This document shows positions 18,366 through 23,573 of a DNA stretch of 23,573 nt, piece after piece. The stretch is from contig LUCW03002626.1 in NCBI GenBank assembly GCA_001586965.3, positions 1 to 23,573 of the forward strand, in the 5' to 3' direction. The notes below the pieces were generated by a model, which did no database searches, had not been told where the DNA came from, and saw only the letters and a program-made list of their open reading frames with translations. The first letter of the stretch is position 1. Each line of letters opens with the position of its first letter. The translations under genes and the position numbers were made by a program. The stretch is from Sphaeroforma sirkka (Eukaryota > Opisthokonta > Ichthyosporea > Ichthyophonida).

Positions 18366-20401
18366 TCAGTGCTTAACTTGGACGTCTGGTAAGTCCTTGC
18401 AATCCTCTTTGTGCCAACCGTTAGTACCCTTGCAAGTAGCACACTCTTTCATATAGTGTCCAAAATCTGGCTTGCCTGGTGCACACTTAACAGGGTCGTG
18501 TCTACCATTCCACTTGCCATTACGTTTTGTGAGGTTGTAACCACACTTCTTGCAAGGCGCTCTCACCTTCTTATCACCTTCGGTTCGGTAGAAGTAGAGC
18601 CAGTACCCTCCAGTAGTAGTGCGAGGTTTCTTAGTACTACGCGCAGTATTAGTCTCACTGCGTTTCGCTTAGTGGGCTGGGTGTAGCTCGTGGTACTAAG
18701 TACTCTAGTAGAGGAATTGGTATGCTTGTGTACTATCTTCTCAAAGACAGACCAAGGCATAGATCGCAAATCACCATAGGCGATGATGTCATCATTGACT
18801 TTCTTAAAGAGGTTAGCTCCCAGAGTCTCCATCATCTGACAAATTAATAAATATTCGCCAGTATAGGTACGACCACCCATCCGAGTATTCATATGTGTCA
18901 TATGAGCTAGAGCACCTCGAATAGTGGTATCGTTCGCAAAGAACTTGCGAGACTCTAGAAGTTCACGGTCACGTGCATCTTCAAAAAAAAAAGGTGTTAA
19001 GTATATTATCACGCAACTGGTGCCAGGGTAGGGCTTTCCAGTTGGGCTCATGAGCCTTCAAGATAGTTCGCCATTCACCTGGCTCACAGAAATGAATAAA
19101 GGCATTCATCATCTGCTTATCCCTAAGGCTGGCAGACTCCTTAAGTTGGTCGAAGGCCTTCAGTGTCTCCACTGTACTCTCATTAGTAGAGAAATCGACC
19201 TCAGCCTGCGCGTTACCTAGCTGCTTTTATAAAGCTTGGTTCTAAGTGTTCACGAGGCTCATGCTCAGTGCTACGGGCTGTTAGTGCCAAGATGGTGTCT
19301 ATTTCCTTTCTCTTGTTATCGATTAGATAGCGAATGTTATCCGCTTTCCTATCGTCAAGGTCAGAGTCATTCAATAGACGGTCCTCAAGGACTTGCATAC
19401 CAGAGCGTAATAGCCTGAGACGAGTATGTCTGGTTCTCACTTCCTCATCCTCAGGATTAGAGTGGGAACTCTCTAGTGAGGTACTGGTGTAACGATTGCC
19501 AAAATCGTGATTACCAGGGTTAGATGGTCAAATGAGGGTCGATATTACGAGGATGGTAAGCCTCATCGAGTTCCATACGATCATATCCTCTGACAGGGTT
19601 AGGTTTGTCAAGAGGATGGTAAATGGTAGCATCAGAGCTATAGAGATTAAATTTTGAAATATTTCCTCTCTCACCAGTGGTAACTGGCTTAGTGGTAAAC
19701 ATACTGGCTGGTAAACCAATAGGTCTCGGGTTCGAAACTGGGCCCGAATTTTTCTTCTTCTTCGGTATAGGAAGAATATCAGCCAAGTGGGACACGATAG
19801 AGGGGTTCAAAACTGCTGCTGCCGCTAGCTCCTTCAAGAGCGCTTCAGTGCGGTTCAATTGGCGTCGAGATTGAGAGGATCCAACCACTCGTTGTCGAGT
19901 TATGGCGTCCTCAGCTTCGGCCCCAAGATTTGAGCTGAATGGAATGGCTTCTCCATCGATGGCGAAACCGAAATTTTCGGACAGGTCCAATACTTCCTTT
20001 TCACTCCGGATTTGTGCTGGAGTGTCCTTAGATGTGGAGTTATAATGCCCCCGACATTCGTATCCACGAATTTTCCAGCCTTTCGACGTTTATCCCCAAT
20101 ATTTGACGGCACGTGGTCAGGGGGGCAAGCTGGGGTCCTGAGCTTCACTCCTAGGTGATACACGGACGCTGGCGAGCCTTTCCGCGGTAGTAGATACCTC
20201 TTCTTCCAAGGCTTTAGGATCCGACGAGTCATCCTCAGAATAATCCTCTGTACCAACCTCAGAATTTGCTTCCCCAACAGTATCCTCGGCAGGCTCAACT
20301 CCAGACAGGCTAGGTGTTTCCACAGGGACCTCAGGAACCTCGGCAGGCTTAGCAGGCTTAGAGCTAGCGGCTCCCTTGCCTTTAGAAGTACCCTTAGCCA
20401 T
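18366..20401 (-). pseudogene. gag part of the Ty3/Gypsy-type element, fossil
   Basis: Begins at a Met codon (20401) about 80 bases inside the 5' LTR boundary, with a Lys/Ala/Glu-rich start (MAKGTSKGKGAASSKPAKPA). The middle has a capsid-like helical character (KAFDQLKESASLRDKQMMNA), and the 3' part has Cys/His clusters (CKKCGYN...; KECATCKGTNGWHKEDC) typical of nucleocapsid zinc knuckles. Broken in several places. Gag proteins diverge fast, so the assignment rests mainly on position and the Cys/His clusters. Confidence 0.75.
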
Positions 20402-20479
20402 AGTATTTGCTGGATAGTAAATCGATGTCAGACAGTCTAGAAGCAGTACACTACTGTAACTACTAAATAACTGAAAAAT

Positions 20480-21072
20480 ATGTAAACTTCGATGGAAATT
20501 ACTAGGTTTCAAACTATATTAAACTAAAATACAATTTAGTCAGTTAGGATTTAGCAGTGGTAGCTTGTGTAAGAATGGTCGGGACTGCCTCTTGTTAAGA
20601 GCCTAAATATCCTCGATCACACAGGGCGTACCTCTAGCTGTTCATTATTGAATAATTTTCACTAGAAGTACTAAGTGTTCATGACCACTTGCCTAATAGA
20701 CATAGACATAATAACGTAAGTCACGTTAATACATTAGCTGATATAAATAAAGTTCCATCTGAAGAAAAGTTAAAAAAAAGAAAAGACTTATTGGATTTTG
20801 GAGATTGGCGGAGGACCAAAATCTATAAGTAGTAGTTCGGAGATTATAAAATTTAGTTTATAATATCCTACATCTACTAATGTCTCAAATAGGTCCAAGT
20901 AGATGAGTCATACCAAATACTCAGGCTATTGGAGCCATCAAAGTGAATTTAGAACACTTTGGAAATATTGGAAAAAGAGCTTGTACTAAATTATTTAAAA
21001 ATACAAATAAAACCAATGTATTATCTCAATTGATCTTGATATTTTAGACTGACCGGAGGCCGTATTTCTACA
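20480..21072 (-). repeat. 5' LTR (593 bp) of the Ty3/Gypsy-type element
   Basis: On the minus strand it starts TGTAGAAATACGGCC at 21072 and ends CGAAGTTTACA at 20480, i.e. TG...CA. It is closely related to 13564-14022 and, in inverted orientation, to the solo LTR at 21529-22132. Confidence 0.93.
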
Positions 21073-21076
21073 CATA
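21073..21076. repeat. Target-site duplication CATA, right copy
   Basis: Immediately follows the right LTR end and matches 13560-13563. Confidence 0.85.
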
Positions 21077-21528
21077 TTCGTTATAATCATAGCACAGAGT
21101 TGGATTGGTGTAGACTCGAAGCAGCGATTGAAGCTGTCGTGTGTGGCTGTGTCTCGGATTGAGGTTGGCGGTTTTACCCATAACCAGTTGGTAGTAGTAT
21201 TGGCGCCGGAACATTGCCGCAATCTCCTTGTTAACCAACGTTTTGTTGAGTTCTTTCTGATGTCGTCACAGCGTTGGCGGAGGGCTACATGGTCGGATGT
21301 ACGCCCGTCCGTGGTTTTGTGTACGGTTTACAAGGTGAGCATAGATACTGTACGAGAAGCGCAGTGATGGTTTGTTGTGGGCCCAGGCGGTTTGCGTCAG
21401 AGGGGTAAGTGGATTTGTGCTGACCATTGAGTCGAGTTGTATTCCCAGGCAACTTCCGAGGTAGTCCGCGAATAGTCGCGCGGGGAGCAGGCTGAATGTG
21501 GGGTAAATTTGTTTGATGTTTGGGAAAC
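21077..21528 (-). mobile_element. LINE copy B, middle piece of ORF2
   Basis: Lies between the LTR element and the solo LTR. It reads, minus strand, FPNIKQIYPTFSLLPARLFA, later QTAWAHNKPSLRFSYSIYAH. After a frameshift near 21320 it continues DSFNRCFESTPIQLCAMIITNM, which runs on into the knuckle-bearing piece at 13563. This is the post-RT connector of ORF2. Confidence 0.75.
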
Positions 21529-22132
21529 TGTAGAAATACGGCCTCCGGTCAGGTCAAAATATCAAGATCAAATGAGAAAACATATTGGTTTTTTATTTGT
21601 ATTTAAAATAATTTAATACAAATTCTTTTTCCAATATTTCCAAAGTGTTCTAAATTCACTTTGATGGCTCCAATAGCCTGAGATTATTTGGTATGACTCA
21701 GATTTGGATCTATTTGAGACGATAGTAGATGTAGTGGATATTATAAACTAAACTAAATTTTATAATCTCTGAACTACCCTACAGGTTTTTGGTCTTCCCA
21801 GCCAACCTCCAAATCCAATAAGTCTTTTTTTATATATAAATTATCTTCAGATGGGACTTTTATTTATATTAGCCAATGTATTAACTTGATTTACGTTCTT
21901 ATGCTTATCTATAAATTTGGCATGTGGTCATAAACACAGTACTTCTAGTGAAAATTATTTAATAAAGAACAGCTAGAGGTACGTCCTGTGTGATCAAGGG
22001 ATATTAAGGCTCTACCAAGAGGCAGTCCCGATCATTCTTACACAAGCTACCACCGCCCCTAACTGACTTTAAATTGTATCTTAGTTTATATAACATAGTT
22101 TAAAATATAGAAATATGTATCGAAGTTTACTA
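21529..22132 (+). mobile_element. Solo LTR of the same LTR family, inverted relative to the full element
   Basis: 604 bp starting TGTAGAAATACGGCC and ending CGAAGTTTACTA. It is related along its whole length to the 5' LTR of the neighbouring element but clearly more diverged, so it is older. No internal region remains. It is flanked by AAAC at 21525-21528 and 22133-22136, an independent 4-bp target duplication, so it is a separate insertion reduced to one LTR by recombination. Confidence 0.9.
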
Positions 22133-22136
22133 AAAC

Positions 22137-23384
22137 CGAGAATATTTAGTGCCCGTGATGATGGCTGCTGCTGGATGAGTGCTGAGTTAAAGCGCTCGGA
22201 ACAGAAAGTGCAACGTATCCTTCCATATAGGCGGAGCCCAGGCAACAATGTTCAGCCCATATGTAGCCGTAGATAGGGATAATATTATTTATGATGAATG
22301 TTTTGAACATCACCAGTCAGTTGCGGGGGGTGTCGCCAGCTGAAGGATGGAAACCGTAAGCACGAAAGGAGGAGGCGATACCCAGTGACAATGCTGCAAC
22401 CAGGGATTCCATATGTCTAGCGAGGTTGATTTCTGGTACTCTGTGAGAGAGTGGAAACCATAGGATATTTGGAGTGTTTTGGTTCGGCATGTGTGGGCTC
22501 ATTTTCAGGAGAGGTAGCGTGTGTTCCAAGGTGCGTCTGTCCGATCGAGGGGCTTGGATCCGTGTATCATCGACAAATAAATAAGAGCGGAGTAACTTGG
22601 AGCGAAATTGTGTTAGCGTGACAGCTAAGGAATTCATGTAGATAATAAATAGCTGGGGGGCGACGATTGAGCCTTGTAGGATGCCATCTGTTCCTATGGA
22701 ATAGAGTCGAGAGTGTGCCGCGGTATGTACACTGGGTAGGGACCCTCCCAAACAGCGCGCAGTGCAGTTGGTCCAGTTTTAGGGCATTCCAACGTGGCGC
22801 AGAAGTACCCATAGGCGTGGAGAGGCGATCTTGTCGTATGCCTTGGTTATGTCCAGACAGACGTCGTTCCACCCTCTTCGACTGTGTCTCAGATTCCATG
22901 GCGACTAGTGCTTGGTATGACAGGAGTACCGTGATTTGAAGCCAGAGCTTGGGTAGCATGGGTAGCAGCGCCGGGGTGGCTCGTAATCAGATTAAGAAAG
23001 CACTTTTCAAAGATGCGTCTGACTATTTGCGTAAGCGTGATAGGGCGAAAGTCTGCTAAGTGGGGAGGTGATATCTGCATCGGCTTTCTTAGGGTGCGCT
23101 GTCGAGAGGCTGCAGTTCAGGACTGCAGGAAGGTACCCGCCTCAGTAGCTCGGTGAATGCTTTCGGCAAGGACTCTAATCAGTGGCCTATTGGCGTCGGG
23201 GCGTTCTAATGTCCGGCGTTTGGTAGAGCGCTCCACTGCGGCCTTCAGGAGAGGATGTGTAATTCCGTCGGCGCCAGGCTCCTTGTTGAAATATGTATAG
23301 CATTGCTCCATTACATCGTCGGGGCGTATTTTGGAAGTGACATCGGGAGAGCGAGTGGTTCGGTATCCGGTGGAACCACGTACT
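22137..23384 (-). mobile_element. LINE copy B, 5' piece: reverse transcriptase of ORF2
   Basis: Minus-strand similarity to non-LTR reverse transcriptases in order: EPGADGITHPLLKAA (about 23290), DFRPITLTQIVRRIFEKCF (about 23050), motif A DVCLDITKAYDK (about 22830-22870), motif B GILQGSIVAPQLFIIYMN (about 22630-22685), motif C LFVDDT (about 22570), then the thumb-like TYGLNIVAWAPPIWKDTLHF (about 22210-22265). Several frameshifts and stops (near 23100, 22890, 22760, 22265) make it inactive. The endonuclease part and ORF1 are not present, because the piece is cut at 23384 by copy D. Confidence 0.88.
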
Positions 23385-23573
23385 GGGATAATAATATTTA
23401 TTTCAAAAATGACAAAGTATATATGTTACAATGTATGCAAGAACATATGGTAGCGGCTCTTATAGTCGCCAGTGGCGGACCAGGAAAGATTGATGGGAAG
23501 AAGTGGTCAGTGAATTTCGCTCAGCTTAAAATAAGTGAGTCGAAATGACAATGATCGATATTCGCTGAGTCAA
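23385..23573 (-). mobile_element. LINE copy D, 3' end, continues past the window
   Basis: Repeats the 3' tail and last ORF2 codons of copy B: AATAATATTTATTTCAAAAATGACA at the edge, then AGGAAAGATTGATGGGAAG, and CGCTGAGTCAA as in B near 12778-12788. It differs from B at many positions, so it is a separate, decayed copy. Its 3' terminus at 23385 abuts copy B. Confidence 0.8.

Larger units (their letters stand above)
13564..21072 (-). mobile_element. Full-length but broken Ty3/Gypsy-type LTR retrotransposon
   Basis: Oriented on the minus strand. It has LTRs of the TG...CA type at both ends, a gag part with zinc knuckles, and a pol part in the order protease, reverse transcriptase, RNase H, Dam-like region, integrase. 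Reverse transcriptase before integrase is the Ty3/Gypsy order. Coding potential is broken in roughly ten places, so this is a fossil. The alignable parts of the two LTRs differ by only a few percent, suggesting a moderately young insertion. It is flanked by the 4-bp target duplication CATA and lies inside LINE copy B. No clear primer-binding site was recognised next to the 5' LTR. Confidence 0.93.

Noticed and set aside
22270-22295. A fourth LINE 3' end, implying another nested copy
   Set aside because: RT and thumb similarity continues on both sides (FKTFIINNIIPI, then TYGLNIVAWAPP), so a real copy boundary here is not needed. Kept only as an unexplained motif match.
1-23573. CRISPR arrays, tRNA or rRNA genes, bacterial operons
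   Set aside because: None seen. The tandem repeats lack unique spacers of constant length, no cloverleaf was recognised, and the gene structure is eukaryotic.

Overview
The window looks like nuclear DNA of a unicellular eukaryote. It holds spliced genes with GT-AG introns, AATAAA-type polyadenylation signals, simple-sequence DNA, and LINE and Ty3/Gypsy-type retroelements. The long-chain type of acyl-CoA dehydrogenase, together with a HINT3-like gene, would fit a holozoan protist such as an ichthyosporean. That placement is inference, and I cannot name the species.

Left part (1-6000, + strand). The end of a spliced HIT-domain (HINT3-like) gene is recognisable from its HxHxH active site (exons 374-492, 721-784, 1067-1232, probably also 19-106). 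About 3.5 kb of non-coding DNA follows, dominated by short degenerate repeats: a CTGTAGT heptamer tract, GA/CT-rich DNA and CTCAG repeats. A 343-bp MITE-like insertion sits in the heptamer tract. A single-exon gene (4883-5938) encodes a 351-residue protein with one C-terminal C2H2 zinc finger behind a basic stretch.

Middle (6361-11130, - strand). A complete eleven-exon gene for a mitochondrial long-chain acyl-CoA dehydrogenase was reconstructed exon by exon. Every splice phase closes, giving 424 residues with a targeting peptide and the catalytic Glu of the LCAD type. It is convergent with the zinc-finger gene. Its introns hold a 21-bp minisatellite and a CA/TA microsatellite.

Right part (11613-23573). 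This is a graveyard of nested retroelements. LINE copy A (11613-12600) carries only an ORF1-like reading frame joined to the family 3' tail. LINE copy B (ORF2: reverse transcriptase, thumb, CCHC knuckle, 3' tail) is in three pieces: 22137-23384, 21077-21528 and 12601-13563. It was split by a solo LTR (21529-22132, target duplication AAAC) and by a decayed full-length Ty3/Gypsy-type element (13564-21072, target duplication CATA). The 3' end of a further copy, D, closes the window. Between its RNase H and integrase parts the LTR element carries a region resembling the Dam-like methyltransferase module known from DIRS elements. This is the most unusual observation in the window.
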